A stretch of 64,000 bases of DNA from Akkermansia sp. RCC_12PD (GTDB taxonomy: Bacteria > Verrucomicrobiota > Verrucomicrobiia > Verrucomicrobiales > Akkermansiaceae). Both the position numbers and the translations under genes were made by a program. The notes under the pieces are model-generated. The model was not told the origin of the DNA. It ran no database searches and worked only from the letters and a program-made list of their open reading frames with translations. Below are positions 9,295 to 18,194 of the stretch, piece by piece (position 1 is the stretch's first letter; each line of letters begins with the position of its first letter). The stretch lies in assembly GCF_036417355.1 (NCBI RefSeq), contig NZ_CP143889.1, positions 2,542,001 through 2,606,000 on the forward strand, read 5' to 3'.

Positions 9295-9332
9295 AAAACA
9301 AAGTCCGCAGGATCAAGATAATCCTGCGGACT
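9295..9332 (-). terminator. Rho-independent terminator of the 9366-11015 gene
   Basis: On the minus strand a perfect 12-bp stem (AGTCCGCAGGAT / ATCCTGCGGACT, loop of 7) is followed by TTGTTTTG. It starts 34 bp after the stop of the RG-rich protein gene and separates it from ferritin. Confidence 0.85.
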
Positions 9333-9365
9333 GTATGACGGGAAATTCAGGGAAAAACCGCTAAA

Positions 9366-11015
9366 TCAGGCTTCTACGGAAACGGCTTCCGGAGTTTTTT
9401 CCACGGGGGCTTCTTCCGTATCCAGGGACACGGTTACGATTTTTTCCTCTTCCGCGGCAGGTGCTTCCACTGCGGGGGCCTGTTTGGAGGCCGGAGTTTC
9501 GGAAGGCTGTATAGCTTCTTCCTGCGGGGCGGGCTGTGATGCGTCTTCCTTGACGGCGGCTGCCGCCTTGTTCCTGCCTTTGGCGGGTTTCGCTTCCTTT
9601 TTAGGCTGGGACGGGGCAGAAGCCGTCTTCGGCTGGCTTACGGTGTTGTTGGAGAAAACCAGAATATAGCCTTGTTCGGAAAGCCACAGCAGGTCGCGGA
9701 CCAGAAGCTGCTGCTTTTCCTTGGCCTGGGCGGTTTCTTCTTCCGTCACACCTTCATGGTCCGGAATGGGAGAAAGCTCCTTGAGCATGACGTCCACTCC
9801 CTTGCCGGGATGTTCCTTTGCCCAGTTCACGATGGACATCAGGGAATCGGAAAGGATGGTGCCTTCCGTCATGGCCTTGGGCCGCGCGGGTCCCGTATAG
9901 TGGTTGCCCTGCCATTTGAAGATGGGCATGTGATGGCGGGCCAGTCCGTGGCAGAGGTTCGGAATAAGCATGCTGGGATGACGCCGGGTGGTGCTGGAAA
10001 GTTGAATCAGATGAGCCCACAGGCCGGGAGAAAGATGGTTCTTTTTCACTGCGCCGTTTACGAACACCTTGTCCGTGACGTCATAACACTCTTCAAAATG
10101 ATTGGCTTCAAAGTCCTGTTCCACGGCGGACGGAGTTTCCAGAAGGGCTTCCGGAGCTCCTTCCCGGAGGGGCTTCCAAACCGTGCGTTTGGAAACGGAG
10201 GCCTGCCAGGCTTCCACGGTTTCTTCGCTCTTGTCCGTGACGATTTTGGAACGGAAAACCTCGAAAGGCATGTCCACAAACTTGGTGCGGTGCAGATTCA
10301 TCAGGGCGGACTGGTAGCCGTGCCAGTTAACCGGGCCTATCAGTTCATTGTTCAGGGAACACTTGGCAATCGCCTTGAAATCTCCTTTAGGGGCTTCCAC
10401 TTCCTGTTCCACGGACTCATAATACCTGGGCAGCCATTCGGCGTTCCAGAGGTGTTTGACGGCCTCCTGGCGGGAAATAAAGCAGGCTCCGTCGCCATGC
10501 TTGCAATGGTACAGGTCCGGACCGTTTTCCTGTTTCATGAAGACCAGGTCATAACGGTCAAATGCGCCCATGACCACCTTGGCCAGGTCCATCAGGGAAA
10601 TGGTGCGGCGGTGCTTCTGCACCTCCTGGGAAAGCGCGGCCAGGCCGGAGTCCACGGGGCGCAGCTCCACGCGCAGCCCTTCCGCCGGTTCCGCCTGCGG
10701 CGCCCGCGCGGGGCGTTCATGGCGGTCTCCGTCGCGGCGTCCGCGGAAAGGTCCGCGGCTGCGGTCGTCCCGGTTAAACCTTTTTTCTCCCTGTCCGTCA
10801 AAACGGCGCTCCCCCCTGGGGCGGCGTTCGTCATGGTTGTCGCGGCGCGGCCGGCGGTCACTCTGACGATCCCTGTCACGGTAAGCCGGCGAGGAACCGG
10901 AGTATTCCTTCCGGGCTCCGGCTCTTGCCCATGCCGGACCAAATTGGAAGTCGGCCAGGCCGGAAAGATCCGGCAGTTGCTGCTTGGAGTCTGTGGAGGG
11001 AGTTTCTTCGGTCAT
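9366..11015 (-). CDS. Protein of unknown function with an RG/RD-rich N-terminus, probably nucleic-acid binding
   Basis: The 549-residue protein has three zones. Residues about 30-110 are a low-complexity Arg/Asp/Gly-rich segment (RGERRFDGQGEKRFNRDDRSRG), of the sort found in RNA-binding proteins. Residues about 120-460 form a folded region rich in aromatic residues, with conserved-looking Cys/His (YHCKHGDGACFISRQEAVKHLWNAEWLPRYY). The last 80 residues are an Ala/Pro/Glu/Lys-rich tail (KKEAKPAKGRNKAAAAV). I do not recognise the central domain. No signal peptide is present, so it should be cytoplasmic. It ends at a strong terminator and is likely a single-gene unit. An RNA-related role is inference from composition only. 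Confidence 0.75.
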   Translation of the reverse strand: MTEETPSTDSKQQLPDLSGLADFQFGPAWARAGARKEYSGSSPAYRDRDRQSDRRPRRDNHDERRPRGERRFDGQGEKRFNRDDRSRGPFRGRRDGDRHERPARAPQAEPAEGLRVELRPVDSGLAALSQEVQKHRRTISLMDLAKVVMGAFDRYDLVFMKQENGPDLYHCKHGDGACFISRQEAVKHLWNAEWLPRYYESVEQEVEAPKGDFKAIAKCSLNNELIGPVNWHGYQSALMNLHRTKFVDMPFEVFRSKIVTDKSEETVEAWQASVSKRTVWKPLREGAPEALLETPSAVEQDFEANHFEECYDVTDKVFVNGAVKKNHLSPGLWAHLIQLSSTTRRHPSMLIPNLCHGLARHHMPIFKWQGNHYTGPARPKAMTEGTILSDSLMSIVNWAKEHPGKGVDVMLKELSPIPDHEGVTEEETAQAKEKQQLLVRDLLWLSEQGYILVFSNNTVSQPKTASAPSQPKKEAKPAKGRNKAAAAVKEDASQPAPQEEAIQPSETPASKQAPAVEAPAAEEEKIVTVSLDTEEAPVEKTPEAVSVEA

Positions 11016-11173
11016 GATGTACGGGTTGTTTCAATAGCAACTAAATGAGGTATATGGCAATCATTTTACGTGCAAACGCCCCTAAAAATGTTCAAACTGT
11101 CATGAAATGCGGCTGGAAATGCTTGTCATCCGCCTCATTTTTTCATCCAACCTTCGTTAAAAATTTCTATTTT

Positions 11174-11635
11174 ATGGATAAAATACGTCAACGACTTTCC
11201 GAACTCGGCTACTCCGTTTATGATGCTCCGGCCCCGGTAGGCTCCTATGTCCAGTGCGTGCGCACGGGCAATCTGCTTCATCTCTCCGGCGGCATTTCCG
11301 TAAATGGAGAGGACAAATACTTTGGCAAGGTGGGGCAGGACCTCTCCGTGGAGGAAGGCCAGGCCGCGGCGCGGGCTGCCATTCTCAACCGTCTGGCCGT
11401 CATCGTGCAGGCGGTGGGCTCCCTGGAAAAGGTTTCCCGCATCGTAGCCGTCAACGGCTTTGTCAATGCAGGGCCGGAATTCTATGACCATCCCAAGGTG
11501 CTCAATGGCGCCTCCGACCTGCTGGTGGAAGTCTTCGGGGAAATCGGACGCCATAGCCGGACCGCCGTTGGCGTGTCTGCCCTGCCGCTCAACGTAGCGG
11601 TGGAAATCAGCATGGTCGTGGAAGTCCGCGACTAG
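11174..11635 (+). CDS. RidA/YjgF-family protein (Atu1372-like branch)
   Basis: The 153-residue product matches the YjgF/RidA fold: LLHLSGGISVNGEDK, GKVGQDLSVEEGQAAARAA, and the C-terminal ARAA..VGVSALPLNVAVEI pattern of the subgroup annotated as Atu1372/SO_1404-like. Canonical RidA hydrolyses reactive enamine/imine intermediates; this branch is less well understood and often lacks the catalytic Arg. The ATG at 11174 is chosen over upstream in-frame starts because similarity begins at MDKIRQRL. It is divergent from the 9366-11015 gene, and tRNA-Leu lies 71 bp downstream. Confidence 0.85.
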   Translation: MDKIRQRLSELGYSVYDAPAPVGSYVQCVRTGNLLHLSGGISVNGEDKYFGKVGQDLSVEEGQAAARAAILNRLAVIVQAVGSLEKVSRIVAVNGFVNAGPEFYDHPKVLNGASDLLVEVFGEIGRHSRTAVGVSALPLNVAVEISMVVEVRD

Positions 11636-11706
11636 GCAATTGACGGGCCTGGAGGGATTCGGGCTTGAATCCGCCCGGTATTCCTGTAAAGTGCCGTCCG
11701 GTCAAT

Positions 11707-11789
11707 GCCCTCGTGGCGGAATGGTAGACGCTGCAGACTTAAAATCTGTTGTCCGCAAGGACGTACCGGTTCGAGTCCGGTCGGGGGTA
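11707..11789 (+). tRNA. tRNA-Leu (anticodon TAA)
   Basis: The 83-nt cloverleaf has acceptor strands GCCCTCG/CGGGGGT, a D-arm (GCGGAATGGTAGACGC), the anticodon stem-loop CAGACTTAAAATCTG with anticodon TAA, a long class II variable arm (GTCCGCAAGGAC), and the T-arm ACCGG-TTCGAGT-CCGGT. The 3' CCA is not encoded. The first acceptor pair is G-U. A transposase remnant and a low-GC island follow. Confidence 0.95.
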
Positions 11790-11820
11790 CTTCGCTAAAC
11801 AGCAATAAATTGCATAGATA

Positions 11821-11847
11821 AAAGGCTCGCTTTTGGCGGGCCTTTTT
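11821..11847 (+). terminator. Rho-independent terminator of tRNA-Leu
   Basis: A 9-bp stem AAGGCTCGC/GCGGGCCTT with one G-U pair and a five-base loop is followed by a T tract (11843-11847). It lies 32 bp after the tRNA 3' end. Confidence 0.8.
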
Positions 11848-11897
11848 CGTTTTAGGGAGTGCGGGAATTGCAGGTCAACGCTTACACGTGTGGTGAG

Positions 11898-12310
11898 AGA
11901 GAATTTGAAGAGAAAATCAGGATTGAACCCTCCGTATTCTACCAGCACCCGGAGACGGTAATTCTCAAAATTACGATACCCGCAGGCCCTCCCTTGGACG
12001 AACTTCATCTTCCGGTGGATCCTTCCGTGATTGCCTCGTTCTTCCTGTACCTCCACATACGGATGAGCGGGGCAAACCACTTCCTGATGGTCACCGCTAT
12101 TTTGCCAAGTTCCATCGGAGCCTCATGGAGCGGCATTCTCACCATTTCCTTGAGTTGGCCGATGTCGCTTCTGTATTGTTTAACCGTCTGTAATAAGTTG
12201 CCTAACTTCTCCCTGAACTCATGGCATACCCAGATGGCCGGGTTGATCTTAAAGGAGCGAATCCAGGTTTTGCTTTCCCGGACCATCAGCTTGCAGCCCC
12301 TCTTTCTCAA
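11898..12310 (-). pseudogene. Degenerate ISL3-family transposase (C-terminal remnant)
   Basis: The minus strand reads KTWIRSFKINPAIWVCHEF, then PMELGKIAVTIRKWFAPLIR and MWRYRKNEAITEG, and stops at 12005. In the adjacent frame it goes on as IHRKMKFVQGRACGYRNFENYRLRVLVEY (from about 12020). Put together this is the characteristic end of ISL3-type DDE transposases: a 'W...I..Y....TNG..EG.N.K.K...R..YGYRNFENFRLRV' pattern. One frameshift near 12020-12030 and the lack of an intact N-terminal half mark it as a dead fragment. I see no terminal inverted repeats. It sits about 110 bp beyond tRNA-Leu, at the border of a low-GC island. The family call is from motif memory and is fairly firm. Confidence 0.72.
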
Positions 12311-12757
12311 GGAGGGGTGATGAAACTGCTCGTGGATGATGCGTTTCCTCGTGCTTGACGGACACCGAAGTCCTTGTCCATGATTTTGTTGTCAACGTTT
12401 TTGATGTTATTCCCGGGTGCTGGAGCGGCGATGCGATTTACTGGGAAGCTTTTCAGGGAGCAGGCCGGCGATGGGTTTTCTGAAGAGATGGGCGGCACTG
12501 TTGGCGTCTGAATAGTCTGGTGTTGATGATGGCTTTTTTGGCGGATCATTCACCGATTTTGATGTTGAGCCAAATGAATGGAAGATGCGGGCATGTGTTT
12601 GTCAAAAAACTGGACTGGTAACAAAGGTAAAAGACTGGAAAAGCTTTGGGCTGCCATGCCGGGTAATCTGTTTTTTCCTGTTTCCGTCAAGATATTGCTC
12701 CTGGTATTTCTGTCGGTCATGGTATGGCAAGGTGCTTTCCATTTTATCCGGTTGTGG
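12311..12757. other. Non-coding stretch at the island border
   Basis: No convincing gene is found. The minus-strand frame 12307-12549 might be a decayed upstream part of the transposase, but I see no motif. A plus-strand frame (12578-12856) contains a hydrophobic segment but crosses the terminator and the end of the sulfotransferase gene, so it is not supported. Confidence 0.35.
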
Positions 12758-12803
12758 AAAAATGAACAGCTCCGTCCATGGAATGTTCCTGGGCGGAGCT
12801 GTT
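12758..12803 (-). terminator. Rho-independent terminator of the sulfotransferase gene
   Basis: On the minus strand a perfect 10-bp stem AACAGCTCCG/CGGAGCTGTT, with a 19-nt loop, is followed by CATTTTT. It begins about 44 bp after the stop codon at 12847. Confidence 0.75.
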
Positions 12804-12846
12804 TGAAGAATCGGCCTCCGGAATGTTGTACCGGAAAGACAGATTT

Positions 12847-13764
12847 CTATTTATGAGCGTTCTCGTAAAAGAGGTTGCCGTAATATTGGGGGATGAGCCA
12901 GTCCTTCCCCCAGGATGTTTGTTTGAGTTGTTCTATGTCTTTGGGAATGAGATCGTCGGCGGTCAGTTCGTTTTTGTTGTCTACGTTGCAGTTGTAGGGT
13001 TCGCACCCCCATTCCTTGCGGATGTAGTCGGAAAAGTCCACTATCCGGATAACCGTGTCAATCCGGTGCGTGAAGAGGAAATGGTTATATTGCGACTGGA
13101 GGTGAACTTCAAAGGGATCCGGATAGTTCCGGTCGTTGAGCTTGATGAGCAGGAGCATTGTTTCAATGAAACAGCGCTTGTCCTTGCAGGCTGCCGTGTA
13201 GGGAAGGGCCAGATTTTTGGCAATGCACCAGGCATAATTGCAGAGATTGACGAAACGGTCCACAGGATCGCGGTAGGTGATGATATGACGGTAGCTTCCA
13301 AGTTTTTCCGCGTTGTAGCTTGCATGCCCCCTGACCTGGGAACAGGCGAAACCGTCCCGCCATATCGGGTTTTGAGCTCCGGTTTCGCGTATCATGTATC
13401 CGTTGTGTTCGTGCAATGTAGTTCCGAGCATAGTGGAACAGGCATTTTTGGCGACCAGATAGCCTACAGTCTTATGCTCCTGAGAGACAACGAAGCGTGT
13501 GCCTTCCCTTGCATGGGGGTCACTGCACAGGAAACGCAGTCCTCCGCGGGAGTTGAGCAGAATCCATTCGTCTGTGGCGGGATTGCGGTGCAGGTATTCC
13601 AGAGAACGGTACTTGGGCCACCACAAGGTCATGGCGGTTTCCGATCTGGAGAGAATCTGGGCCTGGTCCGGACAGGAGTCCGTCCGGGTGAGTCTGTCGC
13701 CTTGAATTTCACAATCAGCTTGGAAATGATAGGCAACGACGCGTATGATTTGGTTGTTAGACAT
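12847..13764 (-). CDS. Sulfotransferase-family protein
   Basis: The 305-residue protein has two motifs of PAPS-dependent sulfotransferases of the carbohydrate type. One is a 5'-phosphosulfate loop-like YLVAKNACSTMLGTTL (residues about 102-117). The other is a 3'-phosphate motif TYRDPVDRFVNLCNYAW (about 160-176), comparable to the 'RDP..R..S' of sulfotransferase family 2. Such enzymes transfer sulfate from PAPS to glycans or other hydroxyls. There is no signal peptide or membrane anchor, so it should act in the cytoplasm, perhaps on a cell-surface polysaccharide precursor. It lies inside the low-GC island after tRNA-Leu and may have been acquired. Kinases or other P-loop enzymes are less likely given the RDP motif. 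Confidence 0.75.
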   Translation of the reverse strand: MSNNQIIRVVAYHFQADCEIQGDRLTRTDSCPDQAQILSRSETAMTLWWPKYRSLEYLHRNPATDEWILLNSRGGLRFLCSDPHAREGTRFVVSQEHKTVGYLVAKNACSTMLGTTLHEHNGYMIRETGAQNPIWRDGFACSQVRGHASYNAEKLGSYRHIITYRDPVDRFVNLCNYAWCIAKNLALPYTAACKDKRCFIETMLLLIKLNDRNYPDPFEVHLQSQYNHFLFTHRIDTVIRIVDFSDYIRKEWGCEPYNCNVDNKNELTADDLIPKDIEQLKQTSWGKDWLIPQYYGNLFYENAHK

Positions 13765-14547
13765 GTTTCTGTTTTACAGGATAGCTGTGAAACATGTAAC
13801 AGGAAACGGAACAGGGAAAAGAGTGCCACTTCCTGGACAGACGGGATTGGCGAAAGGGATTTGCCTTGTGTTTTTTGCTTCCCAATGTTTATTGAAGACA
13901 TTGTCCGGAAGATGTCTCCAAGGAGAATATCCCTTGACGGTAGAATATAAAAACAGTTCGGTTTAAGGGAAAAAACTATTTCCCCTTGTCCCATTTACGG
14001 CAGGGAATTGGTCCGTGGCTTAATACGGTTCTGTACGTTTTCCCAATCCCTGTGAAAACAGGTTTTTTGTTTGTGATTCATTCTCTTTTCTCTGCGGGAA
14101 AAATAGCCGGCTACGATTTCCCGGATTTCTTCCAGCCATTTGTAGCAGCCATCGGGCGTACGGTCTGCAATGATGCGGAACATTTTTCTTTCAAGGGAGG
14201 TTATTCCGCAGAAAGCGAAGATTCAGTTTTTCCTGATGTGCTTGGAGAGGATCGCCGAAAACGAATTGTTCACGTTTCTCCAGAGTACTGGAAGTATTGA
14301 AAATCAGGGGCGCTTTGCTTTCAGCAGGTCGATGGAGCCGTGTCCGTTGTCTCCCTTCGGAAATTTCCTGCCTGAGAACGTGTCCCTTCAAGGTTTCCAC
14401 GGCTGCCGTGGCAATGGCCGCATGGAAACTGTCCTTGCAGGTGTGTCCTGGAATAACGGATATGTTCATGTCGGTCGATGAGGTTGTTGACCCCCGTCTG
14501 TGTAGAAGTAGCGTTCCAGCTACGTTGCCCCCAGGGCTAACTCGAAC
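13765..14547. other. Low-GC region with decayed or unrecognised coding traces
   Basis: This 783-bp stretch is markedly AT-richer than the flanking housekeeping genes (about 40% GC in the line I counted at 14041-14100). Two minus-strand frames, 14191-14469 (92 codons) and 13995-14183 (62 codons, KWLEEIREIVAGYFSRREKR), lie end to end in different frames and could be pieces of one broken gene. I recognise no family in either. No RNA gene is seen. Confidence 0.35.
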
Positions 14548-15453
14548 TTATTTCTTTTTCCTGAGAAGCCTGTCATGATTAGAACGGTGTTTTCCTTTAT
14601 AAAGAAAATCAGTTTTGCTGTTCCTGCCAACTGTACGGTCAATGAGAGCGGGAATGTCTTCCTTTGAATATCCTGCCTTGAGAAGGAATTCCTCCGCGTT
14701 AGCATAGTTGCCTGGAAATACGGCAACAAGGATTTCCATGAACGTTTTTTCAAGCTCTTTGACTTCGTCTTCGAAAACCTGATTTCTCGTGTTGATAAAA
14801 GACTCTCCTGTTGCAACGTCGTTCATGAGTTTCCGAAGATCTTCCATTTTAAGATGACGGAGCTTTTTTACTTGTTCTTCGGCAGGTCGATGAGCAAGGC
14901 TTCCTTGTTGAGGGTCATCCTCGGTGATCCGGAAGGGATTGGTCTCGTGCGCACTTTTGAATTGCCTCAATATATGGGCATAATAAGGGAGCAGGAGGCG
15001 TGTAATAATCCGCTTCTTTTCAGGCTCCCTGATTTTATCGGTTTTTCTAACCAATCTGATATATTTTTCCATGAAGAGACAAACCTTGGATTTTTGGTTA
15101 ATGTCAGACATTTCGTCAATGTTTATTTCCGGTTCGGTGTGCTTGTATGTGTTGAAGGAAAAGGTGGGGGCCAAAGCTACGAGGTAGCAATGCCATATTT
15201 TTTCCCTCAATTCGGTATCAACATTGTCTCGTGTAGTTACCTTGAAGGTATGTGTATGTTTTTTAGCCTTTTCATAAAATGATTTGAACAGCTTGTTCCG
15301 CAGGGATGAGGAAAGTTCCCGGACGGCGGGAGAGGGCTGTCGGTATGAGTCAATGCAGGCGGGACTTTCCAGCATGGGGTGGGAGTCGGCAGCATTGGCC
15401 GCCCCGATAAAGAGACAGACCACAAATATGTATAAAGGTGGTAACGTGTTCAT
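14548..15453 (-). CDS. Exported protein of unknown function
   Basis: The 301-residue product starts with a clear Sec signal peptide (MNTLPPLYIFVVCLFIGAANA, cleavage likely after residue 21). The mature part is highly charged and mostly helical, with Lys/Glu-rich stretches such as KKLRHLKMEDLRKLMND and EDEVKELEKTFMEIL, and a conserved-looking end GRNSKTDFLYKGKHR. I recognise no domain. It belongs to the low-GC island and has no clear operon partner except a short open frame just upstream. It is probably periplasmic. Its lower GC and charged composition differ from the neighbouring core genes, which fits acquisition from elsewhere. Confidence 0.7.
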   Translation of the reverse strand: MNTLPPLYIFVVCLFIGAANAADSHPMLESPACIDSYRQPSPAVRELSSSLRNKLFKSFYEKAKKHTHTFKVTTRDNVDTELREKIWHCYLVALAPTFSFNTYKHTEPEINIDEMSDINQKSKVCLFMEKYIRLVRKTDKIREPEKKRIITRLLLPYYAHILRQFKSAHETNPFRITEDDPQQGSLAHRPAEEQVKKLRHLKMEDLRKLMNDVATGESFINTRNQVFEDEVKELEKTFMEILVAVFPGNYANAEEFLLKAGYSKEDIPALIDRTVGRNSKTDFLYKGKHRSNHDRLLRKKK

Positions 15454-15466
15454 AGTGTTTTAACCT

Positions 15467-15688
15467 TCATTGCTGTTTTTTTAAGGCCGTGCCAGATTTT
15501 TCTGCGATGGTTTTCGTCGTAAGTTTGTCAATAGCCTCAATATAAGCTTGCCATTTTGCTTTCCTGAAAAATGGCATTTTCTTTTTCATTTCCAGGCCTG
15601 ACATTTTCTGAATGAACAGGGAAATCACATTTTCCCCTCTGTCAATAGGATGTTGGCACTGAATCAGATTGCCAGAGAATAAAACCAA
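15467..15688 (-). CDS. Possible small protein or gene fragment, 73 aa
   Basis: This short frame ends 13 bp before the start of the exported protein gene. Its second half is basic (KKKMPFFRKAKWQAYIEAIDKL) and it has no signal peptide or known motif. It may be a real small gene co-transcribed with its neighbour or the decayed end of a longer gene; the evidence is only the open frame and position. Confidence 0.3.
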   Translation of the reverse strand: MVLFSGNLIQCQHPIDRGENVISLFIQKMSGLEMKKKMPFFRKAKWQAYIEAIDKLTTKTIAEKSGTALKKQQ

Positions 15689-15854
15689 AACCGTGGGAAT
15701 AGGGAAGAAGAGTCCGCAAACATGCAGCCTTAAAAGATGGAATCATGGAGGGCCTGAGGCGAGGTATATTGGAAATGGAAGGACCTTATATGAAATTGAA
15801 CGTCTTGGGGAACCGTTTGAGGGCAGGGAATGCCATGATTTTTTGTTTACGCAC

Positions 15855-15887
15855 TAAAAAAAGCGCCTCCCATGGCGGGAGGCGCTT
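15855..15887 (-). terminator. Rho-independent terminator of sucCD
   Basis: On the minus strand an 11-bp perfect stem AAGCGCCTCCC/GGGAGGCGCTT, with a five-base loop, is followed by a run of T. It lies 27 bp after the sucD stop codon. Confidence 0.9.
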
Positions 15888-15913
15888 GGAAACAGGCTGA
15901 TGAAAACAGCAAG

Positions 15914-16801
15914 TTACATGCCCTTGTTCTTCATGGCTTCCGCCAGGGCGGCGCCCATCTGGGCCGGCGTCTTGGCGACCACGATGCCCGCTTCGCGCAG
16001 GGCTTCCTGCTTGGCGGCGGCGGTGCCTTTGCCTCCGGCCACGATGGCGCCCGCGTGGCCCATGCGGCGTCCCTTGGGAGCCGTGGCTCCGGCGATGAAG
16101 GCGGCCACGGGCTTCTTGCAGTTGTTCTTGATCCATTCAGCGGCTTCCTCTTCCTCGGAACCACCGATTTCACCGATCATGATGAAGGCGTCCGTGTTGG
16201 GGTCTTCCGTGAAGAATTGAACGGCCTGCTGCTGGGTCATGCCATGGACGGGGTCGCCGCCGATGCCGATGCACATGCTCTGGCCCAGGCCCATGTTGGT
16301 GACCTGCCAGACGGCTTCATAGGTGAGCGTGCCGGAACGGGAAACGATGCCGATTCTGCCGGGCTTGAAGATGTACGCCGGCATGATGCCGATCTTGCAG
16401 CTGGCGGAGGGGTTGACGATGCCGGGGCAGTTCGGGCCGATGAGGGTCACGTCCTTGTCTTTCAGGAATACCTTCACTTTCTGCATGTCCTGCACCGGGA
16501 TGCCTTCCGTGATGCAGACGATGAGCTTGACGCCCGCGTCCGCGGCTTCCATGATGGCGTCAGCCGCGAAGGGCGGCGGGACGAAGATCATGGAGGCGTT
16601 GCAGTCCGTGGCCTTTTTGGCTTCCGCCACAGTGTCGAATACGGGGACCTTGCCTTCAAAGAGCTGGCCGCCCTTGCCGGGAGTTACGCCGGCAACCACG
16701 TTAGTGCCAAAGTCCATGCAGTTTTTGGCGTGGAATGCGCCGGCGCTGCCGGTGATGCCTTGCACGACGAGACGGGTGTTTTTGTCAATGAGAGATGTCA
16801 T
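15914..16801 (-). CDS. sucD: Succinate-CoA ligase (ADP-forming) subunit alpha
   Basis: SucD forms the CoA-binding half of succinyl-CoA synthetase, which interconverts succinyl-CoA and succinate with formation of ATP or GTP. The 295-residue product has the Rossmann CoA site ([15 protein letters not shown]), the [11 protein letters not shown] and [14 protein letters not shown] motifs, and the phosphorylated histidine in [10 protein letters not shown] (His249). It lies 21 bp downstream of sucC in the same transcript and is followed by a strong terminator. In a propionate-producing gut anaerobe this enzyme would be expected to work in the succinate pathway as well as the TCA direction. Confidence 0.97.
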   Translation of the reverse strand: MTSLIDKNTRLVVQGITGSAGAFHAKNCMDFGTNVVAGVTPGKGGQLFEGKVPVFDTVAEAKKATDCNASMIFVPPPFAADAIMEAADAGVKLIVCITEGIPVQDMQKVKVFLKDKDVTLIGPNCPGIVNPSASCKIGIMPAYIFKPGRIGIVSRSGTLTYEAVWQVTNMGLGQSMCIGIGGDPVHGMTQQQAVQFFTEDPNTDAFIMIGEIGGSEEEEAAEWIKNNCKKPVAAFIAGATAPKGRRMGHAGAIVAGGKGTAAAKQEALREAGIVVAKTPAQMGAALAEAMKNKGM

Positions 16802-16822
16802 TGTCGTAATAAATGGTGAGGG

Positions 16823-18004
16823 TTATTTGACTGCTGCAACCGCCTTCTGGGCAGCTTCGTCCAGATTGTCGGCAGGGATGATGGCGATGCCGCTGTCGGC
16901 GAGGATTTTCTTGCCGATTTCCACGTTGGTGCCTTCCAGGCGGACGACGAGCGGGATTTTCATGTCGATGTTTTTTGCTGCGGCCACGATGCCCTGGGCG
17001 ATGACGTCGCAGCGCATGATGCCGCCAAAGATGTTGACGAGAAGGGCCTTGACGTTCTTGTCGCTGGTGAGGATGCGGAACGCGTTGGTGACCATTTCCT
17101 CCGTAGCGGAGCCGCCCACGTCCAGGAAGTTGGCGGGATCGCCGCCGTAGTATTTGATGATGTCCATCGTGGCCATGGCCAGTCCGGCGCCGTTCACCAT
17201 GCAGCCGATGTTGCCGTCCAGGCCGATGTAGTTCAGGTCGTATTTGCCGGCTTCCACTTCGCGGGGGTCTTCTTCCGTTTCATCCCGCATTTCCATGATT
17301 TCCGGATGACGGTACAGGGCGTTGTCGTCAAAGTTGAATTTGGCATCCAGGGCGCACACGCGGTCATCCGTGGTGACGACGAGGGGGTTGATTTCCACCA
17401 GGGAGCAGTCCAGGGCGGTGAAGAGCTTGTAAACATTGGTAATGAGCTTGGTCGCCTGGCGGAGCAGGGGACCGGTGAGGCCCAGAGCCACGGCGATTTT
17501 GAGGGCCTGGAAGGGCAGGATGCCCAGGGCCGGGTCAATGTGTTCGCGGATGATGGCTTCCGGGTGGATGGCCGCTACTTCTTCAATGTCCATGCCGCCT
17601 TCCGTGCTGGCGACGATGACGGGGCATTCCCGGGCGCGGTCCTGCAGGATGGCGAAGTAGCATTCCTTTTTAAGGTCCACGGCTTCCGCCACCATGATCT
17701 TGCTGACCAGCTTTCCGGCTTCCCCGGTTTGCTTGGTGACCAGTACCTGGTTGAGCATCTTGCCGGCTACGTCTTCCACTTCCTCCACGGAGTTGACGAC
17801 GTGCACGCCGCCCTTGAACCCGTTTTTGAATGTCCCTTTGCCGCGTCCTCCGGCATGTACCTGTGCCTTAACTACGTATTGGGAAACGCCCATGTCGCGG
17901 GCTACTTGTGCTGCTTCCTGGGCGGTGGTGGCGGCAATGCCCTTGGGAGTTGCCACGCCAAAGCGCTCAAAGAGTTGTTTTGCTTGATATTCGTGAATAT
18001 TCAT
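16823..18004 (-). CDS. sucC: Succinate-CoA ligase (ADP-forming) subunit beta
   Basis: The 393-residue product has the ATP-grasp layout of Suc[18 protein letters not shown] at the start, [15 protein letters not shown] in the nucleotide-binding part, EINPLVVT for metal binding, and the CoA/succinate-binding GGSATEEMV and [13 protein letters not shown] segments. The ATG at 18004 is chosen because family sequences begin with MNIHEYQ; an in-frame ATG at 18025 would add seven residues. It is the first gene of sucCD. A 190-bp region separates it from the divergent hisD gene and should hold both promoters. Confidence 0.97.
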   Translation of the reverse strand: MNIHEYQAKQLFERFGVATPKGIAATTAQEAAQVARDMGVSQYVVKAQVHAGGRGKGTFKNGFKGGVHVVNSVEEVEDVAGKMLNQVLVTKQTGEAGKLVSKIMVAEAVDLKKECYFAILQDRARECPVIVASTEGGMDIEEVAAIHPEAIIREHIDPALGILPFQALKIAVALGLTGPLLRQATKLITNVYKLFTALDCSLVEINPLVVTTDDRVCALDAKFNFDDNALYRHPEIMEMRDETEEDPREVEAGKYDLNYIGLDGNIGCMVNGAGLAMATMDIIKYYGGDPANFLDVGGSATEEMVTNAFRILTSDKNVKALLVNIFGGIMRCDVIAQGIVAAAKNIDMKIPLVVRLEGTNVEIGKKILADSGIAIIPADNLDEAAQKAVAAVK

Positions 18005-18194
18005 GACAGTGGGCCGTTCGGCCAAATGTTTGCGGAAGAAAGGCTAGGACTATTTCCCGTGCCGGTCAAGGGATAATGGTTTGGTCTTTTTATTTTTTTC
18101 CCGTTACCGTTGTGGAAATCAAAGAGGACAGAAGGCTTGACTGTCTGCATAAAGATTGGGAAACTTTCCTTCCATTTCCGTATGTTGCTATTTT

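Noticed and set aside
12578-12856. 92-codon plus-strand frame with a hydrophobic segment
   Set aside because: It runs through the stable terminator hairpin and into the end of the sulfotransferase gene, and has no ribosome site or motif.
11790-15860. Direct repeat of the tRNA-Leu 3' end as an attachment site
   Set aside because: I looked for the T-arm sequence GGTTCGAGTCCGG in the island and did not find a second copy.
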